A DNA stretch of 64,000 nt from Streptomyces nigrescens. Lineage in GTDB: Bacteria; Actinomycetota; Actinomycetes; Streptomycetales; Streptomycetaceae. Where the stretch lies: assembly GCA_024349765.1 (NCBI GenBank), contig AP026073.1, positions 3,100,001 to 3,164,000 on the forward strand, in the 5' to 3' direction. Below, one piece after another: positions 49,699-58,679 of the stretch. The translations under genes were made by a program, and so were the position numbers. How positions within the stretch are numbered: the first letter of the stretch is position 1; each line of letters begins with the position of its first letter. Under the pieces are notes generated by a model, which worked only from the letters and a program-made list of their open reading frames with translations, searched no databases and was not told where the DNA came from.

Positions 49699-50726
49699 AC
49701 CCCCGCACCCGCATCGTCGTCCTGCTCGTCGCCGTGGTCGTCCTCGGCGGTGTCGCCGTGGGCGCCGTGCTGCGGGCCGCCGACCAGGCGAACCGCAAGG
49801 ACCAGCAGCAGACCACCGGCCCGCGGGTGACCGCGGGGCGGGTGGCACTGGCCGGAGCGGCCTCGGCGCGGCAGCCCCGGCTGGTCTTCCGCAGCACGCT
49901 GTGGGGTCCGCACCGCGACGAGCTGGTGTCCGTACCGGCCTCCGACCCCGCCGGCCCACGCACCGCGTCCGGCCTCCGCTGCCTGCGCTTCTACACCGCC
50001 GCCGGCACCGGCAGTTGTCTGCGTGCGGTGCCCGGCGCGATGGCCGGCCACTACGAAGCCGTCGTGCTGGACTCCCGGCTGCGGGTCCGCAGGCACCTCC
50101 CACTGGTCGGGAGCCCCACCCGGACCCGGGTCTCGCCCAGCGGGCGGATGGTGGCATGGACCGTGTTCGTCAGTGGAGAGTCGTACACCGGGCTCAACTT
50201 CTCCACCCGCACCTCGATCCTCGACACCCGTACCGGAAAGTTCCAACCCAACCTGGAGTCCTACCGCGTCATCAAAGACGGGCAGCCGTACCGGAGCCCG
50301 GACATCAACTTCTGGGGAGTGACGTTCGCCGACGACGGGCACTTCTACGCCACCCTGGCCACCCGCGGGACGGCCTACCTGGTGCGCGGCGACATCGCCC
50401 AGCGCACCGTGACCACCCTTCGCGGCAACGTCGAATGCCCGTCGCTCTCCCCGGACGGGACCCGGCTGGCGTTCAAGAAGCGGGTGCCGGGCCTGCCGGC
50501 GGACGCACCCTGGCGACTGTACGTGCTGGACCTGCGCAGCATGCGCGAGCACCCGCTCGCCGAGCGCCGCAGCGCCGACGACCAGGCCGTGTGGCTGGAC
50601 GACCACACCGTCGCCTACGCCCTGCCCGGCGACTTCGAGACCGACGCCTGGGCCGTCCCGGCCGACGGCACCGGCCACCCACACCGCCTGATGCCCGCGG
50701 CCCAGGCCCCGTCCGCGATCCGCTGA
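49695..50726 (+). CDS. Membrane-anchored TolB/WD40-like beta-propeller protein
   Basis: A 343-residue protein whose ATG overlaps the MFS stop (ATGA). One N-terminal membrane helix (about 7-27) is followed by an extracytoplasmic domain with repeated strands of TolB-like propellers: SPSGRMVAWTVF, FADDGHFYATL, SLSPDGTRLAFKK, WLDDHTVAYALP. The Ser-Pro-x-Gly repeat spacing (about 50) suggests five to six blades. With the phosphoesterase and MFS protein it may form an envelope-linked uptake unit. Confidence 0.82.
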   Translation: MNPRTRIVVLLVAVVVLGGVAVGAVLRAADQANRKDQQQTTGPRVTAGRVALAGAASARQPRLVFRSTLWGPHRDELVSVPASDPAGPRTASGLRCLRFYTAAGTGSCLRAVPGAMAGHYEAVVLDSRLRVRRHLPLVGSPTRTRVSPSGRMVAWTVFVSGESYTGLNFSTRTSILDTRTGKFQPNLESYRVIKDGQPYRSPDINFWGVTFADDGHFYATLATRGTAYLVRGDIAQRTVTTLRGNVECPSLSPDGTRLAFKKRVPGLPADAPWRLYVLDLRSMREHPLAERRSADDQAVWLDDHTVAYALPGDFETDAWAVPADGTGHPHRLMPAAQAPSAIR

Positions 50727-50800
50727 CTGGCCATCACACCGAACAAGGGACGGCGGGATCGGGAGCCCTCCCGCGCGCCGGCGTGCTCAACGCACCTCGA

Positions 50801-50830
50801 TTGGACGCCGGTTGGTCGCCCGTCTAGTAT
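50801..50830 (+). promoter_or_regulatory. Leaderless promoter of the TetR gene with direct repeats
   Basis: TTGGAC (50801-50806), 18 bp, TAGTAT (50825-50830); the ATG starts eight bases after the -10, so the mRNA would begin at or next to its start codon. TTGGACGCC (50801-50809) and TTGGTCGCC (50812-50820) are 11-bp-spaced direct repeats over the promoter, likely regulator sites. Confidence 0.65.
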
Positions 50831-50837
50831 TTTGGCC

Positions 50838-51557
50838 ATGCGGTCAGAAATTAATTCGGGCGGCCAGAACGGCTCCGTCCCGGCGTCCGGCGTCGGCGAT
50901 CCGAAGGGGCGGGAGCCCGAACGCTCCTTCATCGAGAAGGCGCGTCGCGCCCAGATCATGGATGCCGCCGTCGAGACCATCGCGGCACGGGGGTTCGCGA
51001 AGGCCTCGCTGGCGCAGATCGCCGAGCGGGCGGGGATCAGCAAGGGCGTGATCTCGTACCACTTCGCCGGGAAAGGCGAGTTGATCGAGCGGCTCGTCGA
51101 GCAGATCTACGAGGGGATCGGCGCGTTCGTCGCGGCCCGGCTGGAGCGGGAGGCCGGGAAAGCGGCCTGGCTGCGGGTCTATGTCGAGTCGGTGGCCGCG
51201 TACATGCAGGACCACCGGTCCCAACTCGCCGCGCTCGGCGAGATCTTCGGCAACTACCGCACCGAGGAGGGGGCGTTGCACTACGGCGTCGCCTCGAGTG
51301 AGCCGCTGTACGCCGCGCTGGAGGGGGTCTTTCTGGAGGGGCAGCGCAACGGCGAGTTCCGCGACTTCGACGTCCGCGTCATGGCCGTCAGCCTCCAGGC
51401 CGGGATCGACCACATGTTCGCGTACTGGAGCGCCCATCCCGAGCACGACCTGGCCGCCCACGCCCGCCAACTCGCCGACCTCTTCGAGCACGCCACCCGG
51501 GCGGACCCGGCGCCGGACGGGGCACCAACAGCACCGCGCAGCAACGAACTGCACTGA
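50838..51557 (+). CDS. TetR-family regulator, probably leaderless mRNA
   Basis: A 239-residue TetR protein from ATG 50838. A 30-residue N-terminal extension precedes the HTH (about 38-85: RRAQIMDAAVETIAARGFAKASLAQIAERAGISKGVISYHFAGKGELI). A BetI-like C-terminal domain follows (AYMQDHRSQLAALGEIFGNYR). No ribosome site exists upstream, and the -10 element ends only seven bases before the start. The acyltransferase gene follows 27 bases after its stop and is probably co-transcribed. Confidence 0.88.
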   Translation: MRSEINSGGQNGSVPASGVGDPKGREPERSFIEKARRAQIMDAAVETIAARGFAKASLAQIAERAGISKGVISYHFAGKGELIERLVEQIYEGIGAFVAARLEREAGKAAWLRVYVESVAAYMQDHRSQLAALGEIFGNYRTEEGALHYGVASSEPLYAALEGVFLEGQRNGEFRDFDVRVMAVSLQAGIDHMFAYWSAHPEHDLAAHARQLADLFEHATRADPAPDGAPTAPRSNELH

Positions 51558-51584
51558 ATCAGCACTGAACGGGGAGAATTTCTC

Positions 51585-52799
51585 ATGACGCATGATCCGG
51601 GCCGCCCGGCCGTGACGGTCGGGCCCGAGCCGGCCACCGGGCGGCCCAAGCCCGCCGCCCGGCTGTTCTACATCGACAACCTGCGCATCGTGCTGACGGC
51701 GCTGGTGGTGCTGCACCACACCGCCGTCACCTACGGCCACATCCCCGCGTGGTACTACACCGAGCCGGCCAAGGACGGCTCCGGGTTGGCCCTGGACGCG
51801 TTCGTCATGTTCAACCAGGCGTTCTTCATGGGGTTCTTCTTCATGATCGCCGGTTACTTCACGCCGTCCTCCTACGGCCGCAAGGGAACCCGGCCCTTCC
51901 TCCGGGACCGCCTCAAGCGGCTGGGCATTCCGCTCCTCGCCTTCATCCTGCTGATACGCCCGCTGGTGAACTTCAGCGGTTACACCGCGCTGCGGGCGCA
52001 ACTCGCCGAGCAGGGCAGGGACCTTCCCTACTGGCTCTACTACGGCTTGAGTTGGGACGCCGGGCCGATGTGGTTCGTCGAGGTGCTCCTGGTCTTCTCG
52101 CTGGTGTACGCGCTGGTCCGGCACCGGCGGGCGCGCGGTCTCGCGGGCCCGGGCTCCGAAGGCGCGGGCGTCCGGGCGCCCGAGCGGGCCCCGCGGCCGC
52201 TGCGGCCGTTCGCCATCGTCACCTTCACCCTCGGGCTGGCCCTCGCGACGTACCTCTGGCGGTTCGTCGTGCCGAACGGCAGCTACCTGCCGGTCCTGGG
52301 CCTGCCCACCCCCAGCTACCTGCCGCAGTACGCGAGTTTCTTCGTCATCGGGGTGCTGGCCCACCGCCACGGCTGGCCGCAGACGCTCTCCCGGGTCGCG
52401 GGGCGGGTGGGCTTCGCCGTCGCCACCGTCGCGACGCTCGCGTACCTGCCCGTCGTCGTCACCGCCGGGAACGGCGTGCTCGACGGGCGCGGCAGCTGGC
52501 AGTCGCTGGCCGGGGCCGCGTGGGAGTCGACGTTCGCCGTGGGCGTCGTGCTGGGGCTGACCGTCCTGTTCCGGGAACGCTTCCATCGGCAGGGCCCGGT
52601 CGCCGCGTTCCTCTCCCGCCATGCCTTCGCGGTCTACCTCACCCATGCGGCCGTGCTCGTCGGCCTCGGGTACGCCTTCCGCTGGCTGCACACCCTGGCG
52701 GTCGTCAAGTTCGCCCTGGTCGCGGTCCTGGCCCTGCCGCTGTGCTGGGCCGTTGCCTACGCCGTCCGCCGGCTGCCCCGGGCGGACCGGGTGCTGTGA
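51585..52799 (+). CDS. Acyltransferase family 3 membrane protein
   Basis: A 404-residue protein with about ten membrane segments. The N-terminal FYIDNLRIVLTALVVLHHTAVTYG has the conserved His pair of acyltransferase 3 (OafA/MdoC-like); FMIAGYFTPSSYGRKG follows, then RPFLRDRLKRLGIPLL. Such enzymes move acetyl or succinyl groups from the cytoplasm to sugars or lipids at the outer face. It is in an operon with the TetR gene. A large compound hairpin follows. Confidence 0.86.
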   Translation: MTHDPGRPAVTVGPEPATGRPKPAARLFYIDNLRIVLTALVVLHHTAVTYGHIPAWYYTEPAKDGSGLALDAFVMFNQAFFMGFFFMIAGYFTPSSYGRKGTRPFLRDRLKRLGIPLLAFILLIRPLVNFSGYTALRAQLAEQGRDLPYWLYYGLSWDAGPMWFVEVLLVFSLVYALVRHRRARGLAGPGSEGAGVRAPERAPRPLRPFAIVTFTLGLALATYLWRFVVPNGSYLPVLGLPTPSYLPQYASFFVIGVLAHRHGWPQTLSRVAGRVGFAVATVATLAYLPVVVTAGNGVLDGRGSWQSLAGAAWESTFAVGVVLGLTVLFRERFHRQGPVAAFLSRHAFAVYLTHAAVLVGLGYAFRWLHTLAVVKFALVAVLALPLCWAVAYAVRRLPRADRVL

Positions 52800-52840
52800 C
52801 GCCGTAGCGGCTCTCCTCTGGTGGCCGACGCCCACTGGAA

Positions 52841-52880
52841 CCGGCCCCTGTGCCCGGCCCGAGCCGGGAGCAGGGGCCGG
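52841..52880. terminator. Two-tier 40-base hairpin between convergent genes
   Basis: CCGGCCCCTG (52841-52850) pairs with CAGGGGCCGG (52871-52880). Within it CCCGGC (52853-52858) pairs with GCCGGG (52863-52868) around CCGA, with 2-base bulges on each side (TG, AG). It ends both the acyltransferase and the aldehyde dehydrogenase transcripts. Confidence 0.88.
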
Positions 52881-52893
52881 CCGGCTGCCCCGC

Positions 52894-54237
52894 TCACCCC
52901 AGCGGCTTGTCGAGAACCGCCTTGGAGTGGCTGAACGTCTCCAGCGAGTACTCGCCGTGGTAGCGCCCCGTGCCGCTCTCGCCGACGCCGCCGAACGGCA
53001 GGTCGGGCGCTATGAGATGGGCGACCGGCAGCCCGAAGGTGAGCGCGCCGGAGGAGGTCTCGGTCAGGAGCCGGTGCTTGGTGGTGTCGGAGTCGGTGAA
53101 CGCGTACAGCGCCAGCGGCTTGTCCCGGTCGTTGATGAAGGCGATCGCCGCGTCCAGGTCGGGCACCGGCACGATCGGCAGGATCGGACCGAAGATCTCC
53201 TCCCGCATCACCGGGGAGTCGGGGGAGACGTCGGCCAGGACGGTCGGGGCCAGGTAGCGGCCGGCGCGGTCGTGGGTGCCGCCGATGACCGTGCGGCCGC
53301 TGTCGAGGAGGGCGGTCAGCCGGTCGAAGTGGCGCTCGTTGACGATCCGTCCGTACTCGGGCGCGGTGGCCGGGTCGGCGCCGTAGGTCTCGCGTACGGC
53401 CTCGGCGAGGTGCGGTTCGATGTCCCGGGCGGTGTCGCCGATGGCCAGTACGTAGTCGGGGGCGACGCAGGTCTGGCCGGCGTTGAGGAACTTGCCGGTG
53501 ACCAGCCGCCGGGCCGCCGCGGCCAGATCCGTACCGGGGTCGAGGACGACGGGGCTCTTGCCGCCCAGCTCCAGCGTGACCGGGGTCAGATGCCGGGCGG
53601 CGGCGGCCATCACGATCCGGCCGACGGTGCCGTTGCCGGTGTAGAAGATGTGGTCGAAGCGCTGGGCGAGCAGCGCGGTGGTCTCCGGGACGGCGCCCTC
53701 GACGACGGCCACCGCGTCGGCGTCCAGGTGGCGCGGCAGCAGCCGGGCGAGCGCGGCCGAGGTCGCCGGGGCGAGCTCACTGGGCTTGACGACGGCGCAG
53801 TTGCCCGCGGCGAGCGCGCCGACGAGCGGGGCGAGCGCGAGCTGCAGCGGGTAGTTCCAGGGCGCGATCACCAGGACGACGCCGAGCGGTTCGCGGACGA
53901 CCTGCGCGGTCGCCGGGAGCAGCCGGTCGGGCAGTTCGGCGGGCCGGGGTGCCAGCCAGCCGTCGAGCCGGTCGAGGGTGTGGTCGATCTCGTTGAGGGT
54001 GAAGCCGATCTCGGTGCGGTAGGCCTCCTCGGGGCCCTTGCCCAGGTCCGCGGCCAGCGCGGCGAGGAGCTCGTCGCGGTGGTCGGTGAGCAGGGTGCGC
54101 AGGGCCGTCAGCTGGCCGCGCCGCCAGTCGGTGGGGGCTGTGCGGTGGCTGGCGAAGGTGGTGCGGAGCCGGTCGACCACGGCGGCCGCGTCCAGGGCGG
54201 CCGCGTTCAGGTCAGGGGTGGCGGTGTGGGAAGTCAT
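52894..54237 (-). CDS. Aldehyde dehydrogenase, class 3/coniferyl-type
   Basis: A 447-residue enzyme from ATG 54237. The length and missing N-terminal extension fit class 3. Seen are [65 protein letters not shown] (catalytic Glu), [15 protein letters not shown] (catalytic Cys) and [13 protein letters not shown]. It oxidises medium-chain or aromatic aldehydes with NAD(P)+. It is divergent from a TetR gene with a perfect palindrome between them, so it is very likely induced when that repressor is released. Confidence 0.93.
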   Translation of the reverse strand: MTSHTATPDLNAAALDAAAVVDRLRTTFASHRTAPTDWRRGQLTALRTLLTDHRDELLAALAADLGKGPEEAYRTEIGFTLNEIDHTLDRLDGWLAPRPAELPDRLLPATAQVVREPLGVVLVIAPWNYPLQLALAPLVGALAAGNCAVVKPSELAPATSAALARLLPRHLDADAVAVVEGAVPETTALLAQRFDHIFYTGNGTVGRIVMAAAARHLTPVTLELGGKSPVVLDPGTDLAAAARRLVTGKFLNAGQTCVAPDYVLAIGDTARDIEPHLAEAVRETYGADPATAPEYGRIVNERHFDRLTALLDSGRTVIGGTHDRAGRYLAPTVLADVSPDSPVMREEIFGPILPIVPVPDLDAAIAFINDRDKPLALYAFTDSDTTKHRLLTETSSGALTFGLPVAHLIAPDLPFGGVGESGTGRYHGEYSLETFSHSKAVLDKPLG

Positions 54238-54251
54238 GTCGCCGAGGCTAC

Positions 54252-54276
54252 ACGAAACGAAAACTTTTCGTTTCGT
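54252..54276. promoter_or_regulatory. Perfect 25-bp palindrome, TetR operator
   Basis: ACGAAACGAAAA (54252-54263), C, TTTTCGTTTCGT (54265-54276). It lies 15 bases before the dehydrogenase ATG and 26 before the TetR GTG, covering both promoters. The repeated CGAAA units suggest two overlapping dimer sites. Confidence 0.88.
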
Positions 54277-54289
54277 AAAGACGGGTCGG

Positions 54290-54295
54290 TAGACT
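54290..54295 (+). promoter_or_regulatory. -10 element of a probably leaderless TetR gene
   Basis: TAGACT at 54290-54295 is seven bases before the GTG start at 54302, so transcription would begin at the start codon. The -35 would lie inside the right half of the palindrome, so repressor binding would shut off its own gene. Confidence 0.55.
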
Positions 54296-54301
54296 CGCGG
54301 T

Positions 54302-54958
54302 GTGGGCGAACGCACCGAGAGCAACCAGACCGCGGCGGCCGGGCGGGGACCCGCCCGGGGCCGCCCGCGGGACGCCGAACGAGACCGGGCCCTGTTGGAG
54401 GCCACCGTCCAGGTCCTCCAGGAGAGCGGCTACGGCGGACTGACCACGGCCGCCGTGGCCAAACGGGCCGGGGTCTCCACCGCGACCCTCTACCGTCGCT
54501 GGCGTTCCAAGGAAGACCTGGTCGTGGGCACCGCCGTGCGCTGGGCGAGCGACCTCGGCCCGCAGCCGGACACCGGCAGCCTCGAAGGCGACCTGGCCGC
54601 CCTGCTCCGGGACAAGGCCGAGACGCTGGAGGGGCCCGGCGGCCGCCTGCTGCACGTCCTGATCGGCGAGTCCGCCCACAACGAGGCGCTGGCCCGGGTG
54701 CTGGACACCGCGATCATCGAGCCGGTCCGCGACCGGGCCGCCACCGTCGTGCGCCGCGCCGTCGACCGCGGCGACATCCCGCCGCTGGAGAACGCCCATG
54801 TGCTCGCCGACCTGGTCGTCGGCTCGATGGTCAGCCGCCTCTTCCTCACCCCCGATGCGGCGCACCGGGCCACCACGGACGGCCCGTCGTCCGGTGAGGC
54901 GGTGATCGGCGAGCTCCTCCCGTTCCTGCTGCGCGCCCTGGGCGCACGGACGGGCTGA
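54302..54958 (+). CDS. TetR-family repressor of the aldehyde dehydrogenase
   Basis: A 218-residue TetR protein from GTG 54302. The HTH (about 20-70) reads [55 protein letters not shown]-like in order, with a TetR_C_16/AcrR-type C-terminal domain. It has no ribosome site and lies right after a -10 element, so the mRNA is probably leaderless. Divergent from the dehydrogenase gene, across the 25-bp palindrome. Confidence 0.9.
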   Translation: MGERTESNQTAAAGRGPARGRPRDAERDRALLEATVQVLQESGYGGLTTAAVAKRAGVSTATLYRRWRSKEDLVVGTAVRWASDLGPQPDTGSLEGDLAALLRDKAETLEGPGGRLLHVLIGESAHNEALARVLDTAIIEPVRDRAATVVRRAVDRGDIPPLENAHVLADLVVGSMVSRLFLTPDAAHRATTDGPSSGEAVIGELLPFLLRALGARTG

Positions 54959-55056
54959 AGCGGGCACCGAGCGCCCGTTCCGCCGCACCGCCGATCTTCC
55001 CGGCCGGCCGCCCGGCTGTGCCGACCGGGGGCGCGCGCCTCGGCGGTGGGATTTGC

Positions 55057-55073
55057 CTTGGAGCGCACTCCAG
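55057..55073. promoter_or_regulatory. MerR-type dyad CTTGGAGCGCACTCCAG
   Basis: TGGAG (55059-55063) and CTCCA (55068-55072) form an inverted repeat with CTTG/CAG flanks, 55 bases before the maleylpyruvate-isomerase-like gene. It resembles the MerR-type site at 4202-4223 (shared CTTG and GCACTC). No MerR gene is adjacent here. Confidence 0.4.
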
Positions 55074-55127
55074 CCGCCACACTGACCACGACGGCATCCC
55101 GGGCCGTGGACGGAAAGGCGGCAGCTG

Positions 55128-55955
55128 ATGGAGACGACGAACCGGACGGGGCACCCCCTGCCCTACGACACCTACCGGCAGGCGATCGAGCGGGAGACCC
55201 TGCGCTTCGCCGAGGTGGTCCAGGGTGCGGACCCCGCGACCCCGGTGCCCTCCTGCCCCGACTGGACGCTGGCCGACCTCGCCCGGCACGTGGGATCGCT
55301 GCAGCGCTGGTTCGGCACGCTGCTGACCCAGCTGGTGCAGGAGCCGCCGCGCAGCCGTGACGTGGAGCTGGGGCTGCCGGAGCGCGCGGAGGAGTACGCC
55401 GACTGGGTGGCCGCGGGCGTGCCCACCGTGGCCGCCGTGCTGCGGAGCACGGACCCCCGGGCGGCCATGTGGGCCTGGGGCGAGGACCAGCACGCGCGGT
55501 TCTGGGCCCGCCGGATGCTGTTCGAAACGCTGGTGCACCGGGTCGACGCGGAGCGTGCCGTCGGCCACGAGTCGGCCATCGACCCCGCGCTGGCCGCGGA
55601 CGGGGTGGACGAATTCCTCGTCAACCTGCCCTACGCGGGCCTCTTCGCCCCTGCGGTGACGAAGTTGCGGGGCGACGGCGAGGTCATCGCCTTCCGGTGC
55701 GCGGACGCTGCCGGCGCCACCGGCGAGGAGTGGCGGGTGCGGCTGGATCCGGACGGCTTCCGCCTGCTGCCACGGCCAGGAGCCGAGGCCGGCACATACG
55801 ACGCCGCGTCATCCGGGGCACGGGCGGCGGTACGAGGACAGGCGGCGGACCTCCTGCTGCTGCTCTACGGACGGCGCTCGTACCAGGACCCCGCCTTCGA
55901 CGTCGCGGGCGAGGCCACCGCACTCGACCGCTGGTTCGCCCACACGGCCTTCTGA
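55128..55955 (+). CDS. Maleylpyruvate isomerase family, mycothiol-dependent (MDMPI) protein
   Basis: A 275-residue protein with an N-terminal DinB/MDMPI fold: VPSCPDWTLADLARHVGSLQRWFG (about 41-64) includes the first His ligand, and WARRMLFETLVHRVDAE (about 126-142) has the second His with Asp and Glu. The C-terminal domain is the alpha/beta MDMPI_C type (GEEWRVRLDPDGFRL). These proteins use mycothiol, the thiol of actinobacteria, to transfer or isomerise a substrate. A MerR-like dyad precedes it. Confidence 0.85.
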   Translation: METTNRTGHPLPYDTYRQAIERETLRFAEVVQGADPATPVPSCPDWTLADLARHVGSLQRWFGTLLTQLVQEPPRSRDVELGLPERAEEYADWVAAGVPTVAAVLRSTDPRAAMWAWGEDQHARFWARRMLFETLVHRVDAERAVGHESAIDPALAADGVDEFLVNLPYAGLFAPAVTKLRGDGEVIAFRCADAAGATGEEWRVRLDPDGFRLLPRPGAEAGTYDAASSGARAAVRGQAADLLLLLYGRRSYQDPAFDVAGEATALDRWFAHTAF

Positions 55956-56102
55956 AACCGCCGGTCGAGGAGCCTCCCAGGCTTCTGAGGAAGGCCATGG
56001 CGGGCTCCCTTCGGGCTGGGTTCCTCGTTTCGCCATGCCGGGGGGCACCCGGTATTGCCTGCTACCGCGGCGGCGGTACGGCAGCGGTTCCCCCGAGCGG
56101 AC

Positions 56103-56135
56103 GGGTGCCGCCGGCCGTCGTGGCCGGCGGCACCC
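56103..56135. terminator. Perfect 14-bp hairpin after copA
   Basis: GGGTGCCGCCGGCC (56103-56116) pairs with GGCCGGCGGCACCC (56122-56135) around GTCGT, 15 bases beyond the copA stop codon (read leftward). Confidence 0.85.
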
Positions 56136-56149
56136 GCACCGACCGTGGT

Positions 56150-58399
56150 TCAGGACCGGGCGCGGAAGGCGCGCAGCCGGAGCGAGTTGCCCACGACGAA
56201 GACCGATGAGAAGGCCATCGCCGCGCCCGCGATCATCGGGTTGAGCAGTCCGGCCGCCGCGAGCGGCAGGGCGGCCACGTTGTAGGCGAAGGCCCAGAAG
56301 AGGTTGGTACGGATCGTGCCGAGCGTCTTGCGGGAGAGCCGGATCGCCTCCGCGGCCGCGCGCAGGTCTCCTCGTACGAGGGTGAGGTCACCGGCCTCGA
56401 TCGCGGCATCCGTGCCCGTCCCCATGGCCAGGCCCAGATCGGCCTGGGCGAGCGCGGCGGCGTCGTTGACCCCGTCACCCACCATGGCGACGCTGCGACC
56501 CTCCGCCTGGAGGCGCTTGACCACGGTCACCTTGTCCTCGGGCAGCACCTCGGCGATCACCTCGTCGATGCCGACCTCCGCGGCGACCGACCCGGCCACC
56601 GCCCGGTTGTCGCCGGTGAGCAGAATCGGGGTCAGGCCGAGGGCGCGCAGCCGGCGGATGGCCTCCGGGCTGGTCTCCTTGACGGCGTCCGCCACCTCCA
56701 GGACGGCCCGCGCCGCGCCGTCCCAGGCGACCGCGATCGCCGTACGGCCCGTCGCCTCCGCCTCGGTCATGGCCCGCTCCAGCTCGGCCGGCAGGTGGAT
56801 CGCCCACTCGGCGAGCAGCTTCCGGCGGCCGACGAGGACCGCATGCCCCTCGACGACGCCCTGGACGCCGAGCCCGGCGACGTTGGCGAAGTCCTCCGGC
56901 GTGGGCAGGACACCGACCTTCTGCTGGGCCCCTTCGGCCACCGCCCGGGCGATCGGATGCTCGGAGGCGTGCTCCAGCGCCCCGGCGAGGCGCAGGACAT
57001 CACTCTCGTCCTCACTGGTGTGGACGCCGATGAGGGTCATCCGTCCCGTGGTGACCGTGCCGGTCTTGTCCAGCACGATGGTGTCGACCGTGCGGGTGGT
57101 CTCCAGCACCTCCGGCCCCTTGATCAGGATGCCCAGCTGGGCACCGCGCCCGGTCCCGACCATGAGGGCGGTCGGAGTGGCCAGACCGAGGGCGCACGGG
57201 CAGGCGATGATCAGGACGGCGACGGCGGCGGTGAACGCGGCCGTCAGACCGGCCCCGTTGCCGAGCCAGAAGCCGAGGGTGGCGAGCGCCAGCCCGATCA
57301 CGATCGGTACGAAGACCGCGGAGATCTTGTCCGCCAGCCGCTGGGCGGCGGCCTTGCCGTTCTGCGCGTCCTCAACGAGCTTGGCCATACGGGCCAGTTG
57401 GGTGTCGGCGCCGACCCGGGTCGCCTCGACCACGAGCCGCCCGCCGGCGTTCAGCGTGGCACCGGTGACCGCATCACCGACGGCGACCTCGACCGGGACC
57501 GACTCGCCGGTGAGCATCGACGCGTCCACGGCCGACGAGCCCTCGACCACCGTCCCGTCCGTGGCGATCTTCTCCCCGGGACGGACCAGGAAACGGTCAC
57601 CGACCTGCAATGCGGCGGTCGGCAGGGTGACTTCGCGCCCGTCCCGGAGAACGGTGACTTCCTTGGCTCCCAGCTCCAGGAGCGCCTTGAGCGCCGCACC
57701 CGCCTTCCGCTTCGAACGGGCCTCGAAGTAGCGCCCGGCCAGCAGGAAGGCGGTGACGCCGGCGGCGGCTTCGAGGTAGAGGTTGCCCGCGCCGTCGCCG
57801 CGGGCGATGGCCAGCTCGAAGGCGTGCGTCATGCCGGGCGTGCCGGCAGTACCGAAGAACAGCGCCCACAGCGACCACAGGAACGCCGCCGACGTGCCGA
57901 CCGAAATCAAGGTGTCCATGGTGGCCGCGCCGTGCTTGGCGTTCGTCCAGGCGGCGCGGTGGAAGGGCCATGCGGCGTAGGTGACCACCGGCGCGGCGAG
58001 GGTGAGCGAGAGCCACTGCCAGTACTCGATCTGCAGCGCCGGAACCATCGCCATCGCGACCACCGGCAGCGCGAGGACCACGGCGGTGACCAGCCGCTGA
58101 CGGAGCGGCCGGAGCCCATCGGGCTCGGCGTCCGCGCCGCCGGCCGCCGGCGCGCTGTCCGTACGGGCCGGGGCGGGCTCCTGCGCGGTGTAACCGGTCG
58201 CCTCGACGGTGGCGATCAGATCGCCGACCGAGACGTCTTCGGCCCGGTAGCTGACCTTCGCCTTCTCCGTCGCGTAGTTGACGGTGGCCTCGACGCCGTC
58301 CATGCGGTTGAGCTTCTTCTCGATGCGGGCCGCGCACGAGGCGCAGGTCATGCCGCCGATGGCGAGTTCGACCTCGTGGGATTCGGTGAGAGTCGTCAT
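56150..58399 (-). CDS. copA: Copper-exporting P1B-type ATPase
   Basis: A 749-residue P1B-1 ATPase. One N-terminal metal-binding domain has GGMTCASC (Cys19, Cys22). Eight membrane helices follow, with TGES at about 297-300 (actuator), CPC at 400-402 (copper site), DKTGT at 444-448 (phosphorylated Asp), SEHP at 479-482 and GDGVND at 641-646. Near the end AYN and MxxSS ([16 protein letters not shown]) complete the Cu+ signature. It pumps Cu+ out of the cytoplasm. The ATG at 58399 has GAGGAG upstream (the preceding GTG is too close). CsoR-like boxes lie in the promoter. Confidence 0.95.
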   Translation of the reverse strand: MTTLTESHEVELAIGGMTCASCAARIEKKLNRMDGVEATVNYATEKAKVSYRAEDVSVGDLIATVEATGYTAQEPAPARTDSAPAAGGADAEPDGLRPLRQRLVTAVVLALPVVAMAMVPALQIEYWQWLSLTLAAPVVTYAAWPFHRAAWTNAKHGAATMDTLISVGTSAAFLWSLWALFFGTAGTPGMTHAFELAIARGDGAGNLYLEAAAGVTAFLLAGRYFEARSKRKAGAALKALLELGAKEVTVLRDGREVTLPTAALQVGDRFLVRPGEKIATDGTVVEGSSAVDASMLTGESVPVEVAVGDAVTGATLNAGGRLVVEATRVGADTQLARMAKLVEDAQNGKAAAQRLADKISAVFVPIVIGLALATLGFWLGNGAGLTAAFTAAVAVLIIACPCALGLATPTALMVGTGRGAQLGILIKGPEVLETTRTVDTIVLDKTGTVTTGRMTLIGVHTSEDESDVLRLAGALEHASEHPIARAVAEGAQQKVGVLPTPEDFANVAGLGVQGVVEGHAVLVGRRKLLAEWAIHLPAELERAMTEAEATGRTAIAVAWDGAARAVLEVADAVKETSPEAIRRLRALGLTPILLTGDNRAVAGSVAAEVGIDEVIAEVLPEDKVTVVKRLQAEGRSVAMVGDGVNDAAALAQADLGLAMGTGTDAAIEAGDLTLVRGDLRAAAEAIRLSRKTLGTIRTNLFWAFAYNVAALPLAAAGLLNPMIAGAAMAFSSVFVVGNSLRLRAFRARS

Positions 58400-58500
58400 C
58401 ACTGCTCCTCGCAGGGGAAACGGTCGCCGGTCCCGCGGGGCGCGGGCCCGGCAACAGGGGTGTGTCAGGCGGCGCGGCCGGTGAACTCACCCCGACCTGC

Positions 58501-58517
58501 ATACCTCCAGGGGGTAT
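58501..58517. promoter_or_regulatory. CsoR-type copper box, copA side
   Basis: ATACCTCCAGGGGGTAT at 58501-58517 is a near-palindrome of the actinobacterial CsoR operator type (ATACC...GGTAT with a G-tract). It is about 100 bases from the copA start. A poorer half-site (TATACCCCCTCCCCGTAT) follows at 58536-58553. Confidence 0.75.
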
Positions 58518-58583
58518 CTGCTCGCCGTGCACACTTATACCCCCTCCCCGTATCAATGGCAAGCCTCCCCGTCCTTCTTTGCT

Positions 58584-58602
58584 TATACCCCCCAGGGGTA
58601 TA
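58584..58602. promoter_or_regulatory. CsoR-type copper box, secreted-protein side
   Basis: TATACCCC-CCA-GGGGTATA, perfect 8-bp arms, at 58584-58602, about 78 bases before the ATG of the secreted His-rich protein. This is the best copper box in the window. No csoR gene is present, so the regulator acts in trans. Confidence 0.82.
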
Positions 58603-58679
58603 GTCTCCGTGCTGGCCGACCCGCATACCGACCGCATACCGACGCGTCTCCCGACGCGCGCACCCGCAAGGAGAACCCG

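Noticed and set aside
52894-54237. A functional link between the intact dehydrogenase and the broken one at 43.5 kb
   Set aside because: They belong to different subclasses (class 3 versus aminobutyraldehyde type) and have separate regulators.
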